This document shows positions 5,957-5,971 of a stretch of 5,971 nt of DNA, piece by piece. The notes under the pieces were generated by a model. That model was not told where the DNA came from. It ran no database searches and saw nothing but the letters and a program-made list of their open reading frames with translations. The DNA lies in NCBI GenBank assembly GCA_905205085.1, contig CAJLCG010000116.1, forward strand, positions 1-5,971, in the 5' to 3' direction. The DNA comes from an uncultured Oscillospiraceae bacterium (GTDB taxonomy: Bacteria; Bacillota; Clostridia; Oscillospirales; Oscillospiraceae). A program made the translations under genes and the position numbers. How positions within the stretch are numbered: position 1 is the first letter of the stretch; each line of letters begins with the position of its first letter.

Positions 5957-5971
5957 GCGAAGCTCCGCTTC

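Overview
The window looks like chromosomal DNA from a GC-rich gut Clostridia member, with Oscillospiraceae as my best guess. That placement is an inference from gene content, strong AGGAGG-type ribosome binding sites, sigma-A-like promoters and GC-rich codon use. It holds five intact protein genes and no RNA gene, insertion sequence or CRISPR array that I can see.

Left part, minus strand (reading right to left). A small predicted lipoprotein of unknown function (3320-4006) is followed by proS, a short archaeal/eukaryotic-type prolyl-tRNA synthetase (1759-3204). After proS comes a sodium:alanine/glycine symporter of the AGCS family (35-1441). Each has its own recognisable promoter. The lipoprotein gene and proS are each followed by a hairpin plus T-run terminator, so these are three separate transcription units rather than one operon. 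The 317-base gap before the symporter holds the proS terminator, the symporter promoter, several inverted repeats and a roughly 130-nt leader with competing hairpins.

Right part, plus strand. A divergent intergenic region (4007-4179) carries back-to-back promoters. From it runs a gene for a NiaR-type regulator (4180-4695: winged helix plus 3H domain, the nicotinate-sensing repressor family of NAD metabolism). After it comes a 372-residue membrane protein of the PTS_EIIC_2/PfoR-like family (4789-5907), with its own near-consensus promoter.

The most interesting point is regulatory. The core ATGTGGTA-N6-TGTCWTGACA occurs twice, over the niaR promoter and over the promoter of the membrane protein. 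At the second site it sits inside a near-perfect 40-bp palindrome covering the -10 box and the start of transcription. The simplest reading is that NiaR represses itself and the membrane protein. That would make this orphan EIIC-like protein a candidate niacin or NAD-precursor transporter, or another NAD-linked membrane function. This is a hypothesis from context, not something the protein sequence proves. The window closes in a long A/T-rich palindrome that may be a terminator or a dispersed repeat.
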